A stretch of 64,000 bases of DNA, from the NCBI GenBank assembly GCA_963281155.1, contig CAUJLY010000002.1, positions 1,674,001 to 1,738,000 on the forward strand, in the 5' to 3' direction. Both the position numbers and the translations under genes were made by a program. The first letter of the stretch is position 1. The number at the start of each line of letters is the position of its first letter. The DNA comes from Rhabditophanes sp. KR3021 (taxonomy: Eukaryota > Nematoda > Chromadorea > Rhabditida > Alloionematidae). Positions 1-11,257 of this stretch are shown here, one piece after another. The notes beneath the pieces were generated by a model. The model saw nothing but the letters and a program-made list of their open reading frames with translations. It ran no database searches and was not told where the DNA came from.

Positions 1-3000
1 TTTAATTTTAGACCATGATATTGTTATTAAGGAAATGAGGCAAGTTTAAGAAAAGGTTTAAAGAATATCAAGTATGAGGAAATGTGAGGTCAGAATGACT
101 AAATAAAATAGAATCTCATTTAACTATACAAAACAAGAAAAGATAATGATGTAATAGTAACCTTACGTGTGTCTCTTTAAACTTGTTAAAAGATATGCGG
201 TAGCTTAAAGGAAAATGAAATAGAATAATCATTTTGATTATTTTATTACTCTATATTATTTTATACCAAATTATTTTGCACTTTCTTACTTTATACTAAA
301 TGTGTTACTTTTTGGGAAGGAATTACAAGAGAATGCTTTTTTGTAAAGCTTTTTCTTGGTAATCAAAGAGAGCTCTAATATTTATTTATTATTAAAAAAT
401 AAAAAAAGTAAATTTTTCTCATTTTGAAGGGCAACGTTAATTGGTTACGTGAGTTAAAATGAGATGAAGAAGTGTATAAATATTTTCACAGGCAAGTTAA
501 ATAATAAAGCCAATAAGTATGGTCGTCACATGTGAGAACTTTTGTGGTTTATACCAGAAAACGAAAGAAGTGCATAATGTGGGTGTTTGCAGATTTGATA
601 TGGAAATATTCTAAATATTTATTTATATAATACTTCAAAAAACCTTTGAGCGATACCGAAATAGAAAACTGGTACGTCATCATTAGCTTCTAATTAAGTT
701 TTCACTTTTTATTAATAGACTAGTTAATTAATGTATATTATTTCGGTATAAATGAGGGAAATAATAATAAGTGTATATAAACGATATTACATAAATAAAT
801 TGACCTTATGGAAGTAAATTGTTGTGATTCGTAAAGAATGATGTAAAACTGTTGTGGTGGCACGAATTTTTTATGACACTACATATAAAAGCAATTTCAT
901 TATTTTTTGCACCATTCTGAATCAAAATAATAAGTTTATGAAAACAAGGCTGTGTCTACGTCAAAATTTATATGAATCTGGATAGATGTTTGAAAACAAG
1001 GCTAGACTAGGAATATATTGTAGTGCAGAATTTTTATGAGAAACAGTATTTACGAATGAATCATCCATGACAACACCTAAATTAATTTAGAAAGGCAAAT
1101 GTTTAACTATTAACTTTATAACTTATTTTAACTAGTTGATTTAAATACTAAAAACAATACCGAGGAACAACTGTGCAGACATTTAGTACAATTAGCGTTG
1201 TTTTGACATAAAAATGATGAAACAATAATATTTATGGTTTGTTCAGACTAATTTGATTTGAAACTTTCTGTTAACAGAATGGTAATTATATTTGAACAAA
1301 ATCAGTGCAGCGTGTTTTGTAGGAATGAAATCTGATATTGGCATTTAGTTGGCAGATCACAAAACAAACAATTAAATAAAAAAGTTGTTTGCAAAAAAAT
1401 AATTAGTAACTTAATATATTTAGGGTGTAATTTGATGTGGTGTTTAAAGATAAAAAGTCAACTAAATTAATTTGATGCTCTGTATTTTTGGCAATTAAAG
1501 ATTAGTATAGAGGAGTTAAATTTATATCTGTAATAAAAGTTAATGGTACCAGATGATAAGCTGTAAAAAAGAGGATGAATTAAGTTGGATTTTAGCTGAT
1601 GTTACAAGTTGTCTACATTTTATTTAATGGTTGTTGTAGTATGAATTATGATAATGCAATGCAATGTATTTAATAATAATGATATATGCAAGAGTAGCAA
1701 CTCAAATTGGTAATTCAAATGATTATTTAGCACATCGAAAAGGCCACTTGAAGATATTAGATGTGATGAAGTGTTACAGAGGAAATGCAGCACAAAAAAC
1801 CTATCAACTTTCAAGTCATTAAGACTTTTACTCATAAAATAGACACACAAAAGATTACTTCTGATGATGAGGCTGAATAAAAAAGATTGGCTGATTATGA
1901 ATTGTTCTGAGAAAAGATTAAAATAATTTTGAACAATTTTTGTAAGTACATCGCAAGGCTTTAATCTAAAAAGTTAAAGAAGGACGTTTGAATGAATTGA
2001 AACCATAAGACATATCTTGTTAACCCATTGTGCTGTTAATCAAATCTCGGCATTTTATTTGCAATTGTTGGAACGAAAATAGAAAATCAAAATAAACATT
2101 TTTTATTATAATGGATTATGATAATAGACGTTGCCAAGTCTATTAATATCTTGGCTTTAAATCGAATATTGCGTGTTTTTCCTCAACAATGGAAAGACTT
2201 GTCTCTTACATAATAATACAAATGTTGTTCACCGTTATTTTCTATTTTGAAACTCTTTTTTAGTAAGCAATGTGATATAATAAAGTATGTAAATCTAATT
2301 ATAACACTTTGAATATTTATATTCTGTCCAAGTCAATTATTTTATTTATTTCACACTCAAGGTATAAATCGAAAGTGTAATAATAGATTAATGATAAAGG
2401 TGACTCTAAAAAATCGCCTCTGCCAATATGTTATTGTTTGCAAAAAGAGATAAAAGTTGATGGTGATGACGTCAATAGTGAGTGTGTGGACTAAATTAAA
2501 CGTTTTTAATTATATAAATAGATATTCTATTTAAAAGTATGGGGTTTGTGATTGATATCAATTATTAATTTGATGGTTGAGTGGTAGTTGATTTTTTAAA
2601 TGAACTAGGTCGAATTTCATTGTAAAAATGGTAAGCCAACGTTGTAATTAGTGCACTTTTCGTCACGGATATTTATTTTGTGTCGAAAATGTGTGAATTG
2701 TTAATTTCAAATCATTAAAAATTAAACTTCAAAGCAGCTTTAAACATAAGATTTTCGTGTTGTATTAATGTAGTTTTAAAATGTGTTTTGAATCAAGTTG
2801 ATTATTTGCAATCAAAAAAAAATGTTAGTTATCGAAAGACAAAAAGCAGACGAGAGGTGATTTAATTTTGGTAAATAAACACTTTCAAGATCCAAAAGCT
2901 TTGATTTCTTAGTAACCTGTTGAAACTACAACGTGTTGATCGGTTATGAAAATGTCATAAATAAAAGCATTTTTACGATGTATAAATAATATTTAAATAT

Positions 3001-3259
3001 TTAGAAAATACAAATGGGTGCATTCATATATATTCGGAATTGAAATGTTTAGTTTACAAATAAAGCACTAGAATCACACCTTCCATCACATAATTCTTCG
3101 TATTTAAAATGATTATTATAAAATGGCGTTAAAAAGAATGTTCTTAAATAGTCCTTTTTATACATTTTTTATTAACATAATTAATATTTTGAATACAAAT
3201 GTACTTTAAAGGGATGTTATTTTGCTATATGGTAACGTTAATATATCCAACAAATGTGA
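1..3259. other. Long AT-rich stretch without a supported gene
   Basis: I see no coding segment with protein-like composition, no tRNA and no clear repeat on either strand. The only open frame of note, 1620-1850 on the minus strand, is built from AT-rich low-complexity codons and lacks supporting splice structure. The stretch may hold regulatory DNA or UTRs of genes outside the window. Confidence 0.5.
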
Positions 3260-3550
3260 ATGATACTGACGACAATTTATTGTTCGGAAACTTTAACTGT
3301 CACTATGAAAGAAAAAGTATTTTTGCGAAATGTACCAGATATTTCTGAGCAGAAACATACTTGGAAAAAAGCCACACCATGCATTACATATTTTCTTATG
3401 GGACAAGCATTTAATCGTTCTATGACAGAATATGTTGCAGATTATAATACATTAACACAGAAAAAACTGATTATCTTGTATGTTCGTAATTTCGATATTA
3501 GTAGATTTTAATATCTTATTTATAGATGGAATTCAATTGCAACACATTAA
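3260..3550 (+). CDS. Small two-exon protein, function unknown (about 80 aa)
   Basis: Exon 1 runs 3260-3477 and exon 2 3526-3550, with a GTATGT donor and a TTTATAG acceptor that keep the frame; the protein ends WNSIATH. The middle part has ordinary protein composition, with Trp, Cys and charged residues (KEKVFLRNVPDISEQ, AFNRSMTEY), unlike the surrounding AT-rich DNA. There is no signal peptide or membrane span. A second Met at codon 16 could be the true start. I do not recognise the family. Confidence 0.4.
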
Positions 3551-3823
3551 TTCTTATAATTCCAGGATTCGAAAACACATCAGAAGTTTTGTACTTGTGA
3601 TACAAGTTATTGTAATTTTTGTGACTTAAGTTATACTAATTTAAATCCGTTCCTGTTAATCCTACTTGCAATTTTAGTATTAAAACATAAACTCCTTTTG
3701 TAATACTTACAATGCTTCATTGTTGTGTATTCGAAATAATAAAATTAATCATAAATGGCTTAAACTTTACTACAAATTAATTTGTAAATATTAAAGAGAA
3801 CACTACAATAGTATCATAGTTTT

Positions 3824-4459
3824 TTAATCATAAAGTTTAGCTTTTGAGAATTTCATGAAAATATTTTCAACACATTTTTCTAAGTGAGCTCTGTTATCTG
3901 GAGTTATTTGTCCATATGCTTTGTGCCAATCTACGACATTGATTACATTTGATTGGCTGTTGCCTAAATTTTCCAAATACGCAAAAATATAGCACAAACA
4001 AGGATTATAAGGAACCGATGTTTTTGAGAATAGTTGGTTAGACATCAATCTTGAGTATATGACAAATGATTTGCTCAGAGTTGCGGTCAAAGGTTCCACT
4101 TTAGTTTGTCTCAAATAGTCTTTTTCCAGAAATTCGTTAATTCTTTCCCAAGAAATAACAATCATATGATTTTGAGGATAAGGCTCCAACTTCAAATCAG
4201 GATAAATGGTATTCAATTTGATGTATTGAATAATTAATTTCATTCCATAATAACCAAAGTTCAAGAAATAATTATTTCTGTAAAAGAACATACAAGCGTT
4301 TGGAATATCTTTTGTTCCAGGATTTCCCAAACCATAATCCAAGCAAGATAAACGATATCCTGTTAATGAATGATGTTTGTCAAATGCTGATCTTAAAGAT
4401 TCCAAATTAGTCTTTGAGATTGAGACATTAAAATCATATCCAAAATAAGAAATAATCAT
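3824..4459 (-). CDS. Protein resembling the C-terminal winged-helix region of ORC3
   Basis: A single 211-codon frame. The C-terminal half matches, by eye, the layout of the origin recognition complex subunit 3 C-terminus: a 'PL..' segment before a helix (VEPLTATLSK), then NPCLCYIFAYLE, an INVVDWHKAY block corresponding to the ORC3 'INxxDWxxAF' block, and a final FMKFSKAKLYD helix like the ORC3 'ARFIRAVSEL' end. The N-terminal 100 residues are not recognised. ORC3 subunits are much longer, so this would be a short or fragmentary relative. The ATG overlaps the stop of the upstream SPT5-like frame in the sequence ATGA, so both may come from one transcript. Assignment is tentative; an unrelated worm-specific protein is possible. 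Confidence 0.45.
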   Translation of the reverse strand: MIISYFGYDFNVSISKTNLESLRSAFDKHHSLTGYRLSCLDYGLGNPGTKDIPNACMFFYRNNYFLNFGYYGMKLIIQYIKLNTIYPDLKLEPYPQNHMIVISWERINEFLEKDYLRQTKVEPLTATLSKSFVIYSRLMSNQLFSKTSVPYNPCLCYIFAYLENLGNSQSNVINVVDWHKAYGQITPDNRAHLEKCVENIFMKFSKAKLYD

Positions 4460-5630
4460 GGAAATTCTGCTTTACACAAATGCGTTTCAGCGCATATCAG
4501 CAAATCTCCTAAGCTTGATTGAACCAGACACTCCCGTTCGTTTCGTTCCTTTCTATGGATATTTTTGACCATTCCTGTTGTTTGAAAGTGATTTCCAAAT
4601 ACAAAGCGGCAGGAATCTCCAATTGAAGGGAATACCGGGAAAATATTTTCATTATAGTGGAATTCAATTTCTTTCGAATATTCATCGTCAAATTTAACTT
4701 TTACCCATTCATCACTAAAATCACAAATTAGCCCGTATCTTATAATGTTCGGACCTCTGCGACTATGTTTTGGAGCAATTACAACTTTAACAATTAGTCC
4801 AATTGTAGCCCAACATCCACTTCGAATATGATCTTCGTAATTTCGTCTTACTTTAGGTGTGTCATATTGCCAACTATAACAAGAATCAGAATCGTATTCA
4901 TCAGACACATATTTTGGCGTAGCAACAATCAGATCATATTTATCATCCACTTCCATATCTTCATTGTCTTCGCTATCCGAGATTAATTCACCGTCTTCAA
5001 TATCCTCGTTGGTAGATGCGACAATTGTTTGCTCTTCGACAGCATTGTCTATTAATTTAAATGGGGAATCTTTATCACTTGCGCTAGAAATACCACTATC
5101 CTCCAATTCACTATTGAAATTAGAGCTTTCACTAATTTCTTGCATAATCGGTCCTTCATACAACAAGATATGAATTGGATTAGCACAAAAATAACCGTAA
5201 TTGTCTTTATATTTAGAAGAAAAGACAAAGATACATTTTTTGTGGATATATTTGATTTGAGCAATAAGCTTTTCTTCTTTCCTTTCACCGAATGGACCTT
5301 CTAAAATTGTCACGTAGTTTCCTACCCTTAGTATGTTCTTATTTATGTCTATAGATGGTGGAGTTTTATTTAATTTGGATGCAATATGAGAAAGTGGTTT
5401 TGTAACAATAACATTTGATTGGGTCAAAATGTCGGCAGAATCACTTCCCATTTGAACAATGATTCCGATTGTTTTGACATCAATTGAAACAAAATCAAGA
5501 TTGGAAAATTTAGAAGCAACTGGAATTTTATTGCAAATCTAGAAATATGAGATATAAAAAAGTTTAATTTTTAACTTACGGTATCTCCGAACTCCATAAT
5601 AGAACCATTTCTATATGTCGATTGAGCCAT
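4456..5630 (-). CDS. SPT5-like protein with KOW domains but no NGN domain
   Basis: Exon 1 is 5580-5630 and exon 2 4456-5538, giving 377 aa. After the join, DFVSIDVKTIGIIVQ matches the SPT5 block 'LVQLDPQTVGVIVRLE'. RVGNYVTILEGPFG through KKCIFVFSSK, YGYFCANPIHILLYEG follows the next SPT5 KOW region (ending '.FVC..RHLVLAGG'). Residues about 125-185 are a Glu/Asp/Ser-rich linker. The C-terminal 110 residues match the last SPT5 KOW pair (GLICDFSDEWVKVKFDD, FGNHFQTTGMVKNI, LICAETHLCK). SPT5 with SPT4 forms the elongation factor DSIF, but the NGN domain that binds SPT4, the early KOWs and the heptad-like CTR are absent. This is therefore a truncated paralog rather than the main SPT5. A related fragment lies at 38979-39256. 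Confidence 0.75.
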
Positions 5631-5945
5631 GCTTGATTTGTAGGTAATAATGGGAGTAATGCTAACTCTGATCTCAAATAGTAAAATGAAATTTATTGCA
5701 CATAAAAAGCCATTATATAGCTAGCTTTAGCAATATAAATTTGCCCATCTTTCAGGTGATAATAAAAGTCTCGTTTCTTGTAGACAATTCTAATCTGCTT
5801 CTATTAGCCTCCATAGAAATGTGTCAGTTATGTTGATGAATGCTATCTATAATTATCTTTCACAAAGAGCGTCATGCCGACATGTGGCAAATTAGCAACA
5901 TCCAAAAAAGCAGACTAATTGGTTTGTTGTGTGTAAAACTATCTA

Positions 5946-6221
5946 ATGAATTATGAAAAATGGTGCGAATTAGATGATGATGAAAGGTTCGAAATGGTTG
6001 ACTATCAAATCATTTGCAATAGACTTGATCATGACACTTTTCATGGAGAAATTGTTAATTGTAAATTTTTTGATTCAAATGGGTCTGAAGTTCGGTTTAA
6101 AAACAAATTTTCCGTTATTTATGAACTTCGTCATCGTAGGCATAAAGTCTACGCTCATAAATTGGCTGACTTTAATATTTCCAAAGAAAGTATGTCTGAG
6201 TATAATCTTAAATTATTGTAG
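5946..6221 (+). CDS. Small acidic/basic orphan protein (91 aa)
   Basis: A single exon beginning ATG at 5946. The protein is rich in charged and aromatic residues (MNYEKWCELDDDERFEMVDY at the start, ELRHRRHKVYAHKLADF near the end) with no signal peptide or membrane segment. The central part alternates hydrophobic and charged residues, which suggests a small beta-rich fold, but I recognise no family. It lies divergently 315 bp from the SPT5-like gene and upstream of PrimPol on the same strand. Confidence 0.45.
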   Translation: MNYEKWCELDDDERFEMVDYQIICNRLDHDTFHGEIVNCKFFDSNGSEVRFKNKFSVIYELRHRRHKVYAHKLADFNISKESMSEYNLKLL

Positions 6222-6450
6222 ACCACTAATTAATTAATAGATATTATATTTTTTAAATGTGTCTAATCAAAATCAGTGTACATACAATGCTTTATTGTTA
6301 TTCCTAAATACTTTTTATTCCAATTTAGACAAGCAAGGCAATGTATTTTTGTTTGAATGTCCTATATGGAATTTGTTGGACGATAGTCTATGATACTTTT
6401 AAAATATATTGTCATCAAGGCTTATTTTATTTCGCTTAACTCAAACCAAA

Positions 6451-8174
6451 ATGGAAGACTTTGATGCACACAAATCGCAGATCGATAAAATTGAATCATT
6501 GTTCGAAACGTTTTATACGCAGAAGCCCGCTATTGAGAAATATCAAAGGTCTACTAAAAGTCATCGAATCTTTAGTTATCAAGTATACACTCCTGGAAAT
6601 GATGGTGAGTTTGTCATTTAAATTGTCCTTTTAATCAGCTTTTTATCTTAGGTATTCGCAAATACATTGCCACCGACTACCGCAAGTTCAAAAACTTTTA
6701 TTTGGAAGCACTGAATCATGTTGGTGCAACCTTTTCGCCATCCTTCTATGAGTTAATTACAGAAGGAGCTCCTTGCCGGTTATACTTTGACTTGGAGTAC
6801 ACAAAAGATATCAACCAAGAGGCCGATCCTTCTAAATTACTCAAAGAATTCGAATGTGGTTTGAGATATTTGCTGTTCAAGAAATTCCACATCGAAACCT
6901 TTGATCCGGACGTGTCGTTTCTAGTTCTTGATGCAACAACGGCTACCAAATTCTCGCAGCACATCATTGTACATCTTCCTAAGTGCAATCATTTTCTCTC
7001 AATAAATAAGGATGATGATTGGGTATTTGCCTCAAATGTCGAGATGAAACATTTCACAGATGAGCTATGGCACCTGCTCATTGCGATGGACGCGGCTATG
7101 ATATACAGTGGTAAAGTGAATGAAACCAACCAACAACGTATTAGGCAACCATTCTTTGACCGCCTTGTGTACACGAAGAATCGGAATTTTAGACTATACA
7201 AGTCCACCAAACTAGGGAAAACAGCTCCATTGAAATTTAGCGAAAGCTGCAAGTTCTATCAGAAAAGAAATGTTCCTAATCCTAGTGCATATAGTATTTT
7301 CCGTGATTCCCTATGCTTGGTACCACCACCTGACGAAAACCACCGTGCCGAAAAATTTTCGATCTTTCCTCTTCAACCCAGTTTTAATCCACCAATTATT
7401 TTCAATCCAACTCCAAGAAATGTACTAAATGCTGTCAGTTTAAACCCAACAAATCAAGTATCGGAGAGAAATGTTGGTACTGCATCCAATCAATTTAGAA
7501 GAGAACCGCCAGTTAGAACTGATAACGACCTAACAGGAATGTATCCACACACAGAACAGTTCATCCTTAATGAAGTTTACCGTGGGAGATTATGCTCGAT
7601 TGCTAAAGTTCAATGGTACAAGGACATGTATATCTCCGTTACAATTAACGGCAGTAAATATTGTGAAGTAATCGGCCGGGATCATAAAAACAATGGTATT
7701 TACTGTAGGGTATTTCCCCAATTAGGGTATCTCAATCCATATTGTTTTGACAAGGATTGCATAAGAACAGCTCCTATCAAACACAAATTGCCTTATCTTG
7801 CTGCTTTGGAGATGCGTGACGAATGTATTAGGAAGTTTTTGTCGATTGGAAGCGAATTAAGCAAAATAATTGGAGAAAATCAAATTGAAGTTCAGCAACA
7901 GGTGCTTCAACAATCAGTCTTCCAGCCTAATGAAGTAATTACAATTTATGATGATGCATCTTATGATTCTTTTAATGAAAGTCTTCCTCCTTATCATGTA
8001 CCCGGAATGGACGAAACAAATACGGCAATGGAAGTGGGAACTACGGAAGAACTTATTCAAACAGCAGGGATAAAAAGTGAGATACCAAATGTGCAACAGG
8101 CATCAAGGTTTTTTCCTTCTCAAGTTAATCGTATTTTTCCTCAAATTCCCAAGAAAAATGTTGGGTATATTTAA
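6451..8174 (+). CDS. primpol: PrimPol, DNA-directed primase/polymerase
   Basis: Exons 6451-6604 and 6652-8174 join in frame to 558 aa, close to the length of human PrimPol. It is an archaeo-eukaryotic primase that re-primes stalled replication forks. Visible motifs are LYFDLEY with the metal-binding Asp98 and Glu100, KFSQHII with Ser153/His155 of the nucleotide-binding motif, and VYTKNRNFRLYKSTKLGK around residue 225. A UL52-type zinc-binding module lies around 387-421 (KYC, RDHKNN, YC, DKDC), with the expected Cys-His-Cys-Cys order. The start is the ATG at 6451; the frame is open further upstream but has no ATG. The last 130 residues are polar and may be the RPA-binding tail, but I cannot point to the motif. 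Confidence 0.9.
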
Positions 8175-8808
8175 AATATATATCATAATTAACTTTTTAT
8201 ATGATTAGTAATAAATTATTTGAAAACTTCTGAGTACTTATTATTTAATTAATTATGCACAAGTCTGGAAAGCAACCTCAAAAGTATTTTGACAACCACT
8301 TATTTACTGCAAAATCTAACATTTATTATTTTTTAATTTAATATCCTATTATTGTAAGTCAAAATAATTGAGAATTTCAGTTCTGCTTATAATACACTTT
8401 ACATCTCTTTTTATAATGTTTTATATTCAAAATATTTGGCAACACACTATTTTAGATTATTTATTAGATTTAAGATAGCAAATAAAACATTGATTGTAAA
8501 AGAACAAATTAAAACACATTGCACATGGTAATTTGTATCAGAAATATTTAATTCTTATGCATTTTTCATCACAAGTCATTTTTTGAAAATGTTTTGTTGT
8601 GTAAGTAAATTGCACTTTAAAAAAATGAACCGATCTTATTTTGAAATATGTTCAAGTCTATTTTAAAGAAATAATGGAATGCACAAAGATACATTTTAAT
8701 ATTTTATATAAATAACTACTTTAAACAAATGTTATAAACAATACAAATAAAATATATATAGTTATGTAAAAATATTAATAATCATAAAAAGCAACAAAGC
8801 TAACATTC
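8175..8808. other. Intergenic, convergent 3' ends of PrimPol and DXO-like genes
   Basis: AT-rich, with several poly(A)-signal-like AATAAA motifs on both strands (for example 8747-8752) as expected between convergent genes. No further gene is seen. Confidence 0.5.
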
Positions 8809-10213
8809 CTAAGCAGAAGCACGGGAGTCAATCGTGGATCTAGAATGTTGGCTACCTGGTGTTTTTTTATCATTTTCAGCAATAGTTGGTAATAAATTTG
8901 TTTTGTTCTGTTTTGTTTTATTCTGTTTTGTTTTATTCTGTTTTGTTTTATTCTGTTTTATTTTATTCTGGTTTTTAGTTGGAGGTGTCGATGTAGTGGT
9001 CAAATCAGGTTTATTGAGTTTCATACTTTCTTGGATTTTTTGGATACATGTAATGATTTGTTGATTAAAAATTTTCGTATTATCGGAATACTCAAATTTT
9101 CCGTTCTCATCAACAGTAATTCTAAGGTAATGAATGCTTTCTTTGTCCTTTATCTTTTCATATTCTTCCTTGAACCTATAAAAAATGTTTGCTAAGTCTA
9201 CATAATTACAAGTAGGTGCATTCAAATTAGAAAGTGATTTCTCGGACATACTCCCAACTTTAAATTCATCATTATGACGAAAGATAATAATCCTCTTGCA
9301 ATTTACTGCATTCATTTGCATAGTCCATTTTTCACGTTGGTCTTTACCTAACTTCACATCTTGAGAAACATATTTGCCATGTTTTATTGATTTCACTTCA
9401 ATTGGTTCCAAATCAGTCAGTTTTTCAACAAGTTCAGCAAATAGATCAACATCAGATGCCATGAGAAACTTAGTTGCGGGATAATTTGAAGAATTCAAAC
9501 AAAATTTGGTAAGAATGTTAGTAATATTATTGCAATCCATTAACTCTTCTTTTCTCTTATTATTTTGATCGCAACCTATCAATTCATTTTCTGTTAATGC
9601 TAAGAATGCTTCAACTGCTTTTCCAAGAATATGTTTTTCAATTAAATTTTCTTTATTCTCTTCTACAGAATTGCTTTGATTTCTTGGCTCATCACTTTCA
9701 CTATTGAGGAAGGTATCTTCAAATGACAATTTATAGTGATCTTCAATCTTGTAAAACAAGAAGGTATTTTTCCCAAAAAGGTCTGGACACAATAAACCAT
9801 GCAATGCACCTCGATTAGAAGAAAATTCGGTTCCATACATTTTTTCAGAAACGGAATTTCCAGGATTATTTTGAATTAAATATCTATTTTGTGCAAGTAT
9901 TGATTCAAATAAACTTCTTCCAGTTTGAGGCTTATACCAATTTTGTGTTAACACTTCTTTACGGAATGATTCAAATGTTTTAGCGTTCCATTTTCCTCTA
10001 TAATATGGTAATTTAGGCAAATCTTGATTAGCTTTCAACCCAGAACAATTCAAAACTCCAACAATGATTTTTGACACTGCTTTGCTACGATCTGAAAATA
10101 TAAATCATTTAATACAATTAAAATATTTAATACTAAAAATTTTTAAAATCATTATTCTATCAGAACTTACGATCACTTTTAGGCAGAATCCAATCATCAA
10201 CTTCATTATTCAT
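8809..10213 (-). CDS. DXO/Rai1-family decapping exoribonuclease-like protein
   Basis: Exon 1 is 10171-10213 and exon 2 8809-10091 (441 aa). The core motifs appear in family order: LMASDVDLFAEL at the 'EVDC' position, EPIEVKSIKHG at the 'ELKT' motif (Glu and Lys kept), then REKWTMQMNAVNCKRIIIFRHND, matching 'KWW.QSFL.GVPRIIVGFRD' including the Gln. Family members remove incomplete or non-canonical 5' caps and degrade the RNA. The first acid of the EVDC motif is Asp and its Cys is Leu, so activity cannot be taken for granted. The C-terminus carries a tandem Asn-Lys-Thr/Gln repeat encoded by a 15-nt minisatellite. Worms have several divergent DXO-like paralogs, and this looks like one of them. 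Confidence 0.65.
8898..8966. repeat. 15-nt minisatellite inside the DXO-like coding region
   Basis: On the plus strand the unit is close to TGTTTTGTTTTATTC, repeated about four times with slight decay at the right end. Because the unit is a multiple of three it is read as NKTKQ-type pentapeptides in the minus-strand gene and stays in frame. Confidence 0.8.
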
Positions 10214-11257
10214 TATTGAATAAAACGAATGTAACTAACTATTTTAAAAAAATATATGCTCTTATATATTATTCTTCAAAAATGTGCATGTTAATTCAGA
10301 ATTATGAAATACTGATTACGTGATCATACAAAATACGGCTTAATGAATTACACTAAAAGTTATTAATTCTAAATTCACTGATAAGATACATAACAACCTA
10401 ATTAGAAAGTATCGTTGTTTAAGAAATTCGTTTGAAGTCATGTTATCTATTAAGAAAACATTTGATAACGTTTTAAGAATTTATAAAGAAATTTATAATT
10501 CTTTTAGATAAAACTTTGATTATGAAATGTATATTTTCAAGACACATAAAGTAGTTATAGCTTAAATTCTGATACATCAATCTCAAATATTCTTACATTT
10601 TTGAAATCAGCATAAAAAACTGATCTAGAAAAATTAATGAAAATTCTGTATATTTTATTTTTGGAAAAATTTACTTTATGGTACTGTACTCTTTAATACC
10701 CAACAAAATAAAAGCACATTTTTCATAAATGTCTCTGATAGTTGATCAAAAATCAAGTTTATTACATATTTCTTTAACTTATCTTGTAGAGCAAAAAAGG
10801 ACCTTTCAAATATAGAAGCACATTATTTTAGTGCAGTCCTTCGAGAAGCTACAACCTCTATCAGTCAGAATAATTTTTTTTAAATGGTACATCTTTTTTA
10901 GCTGTTCTACCCATCATCTTTCCTCTAATGAATTTTAACGTGTTTGTGCTTAAAACGACTGATAAGACACAGTTTTACCGAGTGAATATAAGGCGTTAAA
11001 ATGTATTATAGCCACGAGGAACTAGAGCGATTTATTGCTAGATTAAAAAAATTGTTTATAAACTCTACAGAACAATTTTATCTTATATAACTCTTAAAAG
11101 GTTACAAAATATCAATTGCTTTTAAAAATAATATGTATATGAATTGTATTTTGGATAATATTTATAAATCATTAAAATAAATAAGACTTATAAATGACAT
11201 CTTTGAAATTGTTTGTAAAGTTTTATGTTCTTAAAATATATTCAATCAAAGATTATT
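10214..11257. other. Intergenic stretch, no gene seen
   Basis: AT-rich, with short open frames only and no recognisable RNA gene. It contains the presumed promoter of the DXO-like gene at its left end and the 3' end of the carotenoid oxygenase gene at its right end. Confidence 0.5.

Noticed and set aside
4964..5173. Plus-strand Ser/Leu-rich open frame
   Set aside because: Antisense of the acidic linker in the SPT5-like gene.
8834..9064. Plus-strand frame with repeated FVLFC
   Set aside because: Shadow of the in-frame minisatellite in the DXO-like gene on the other strand.
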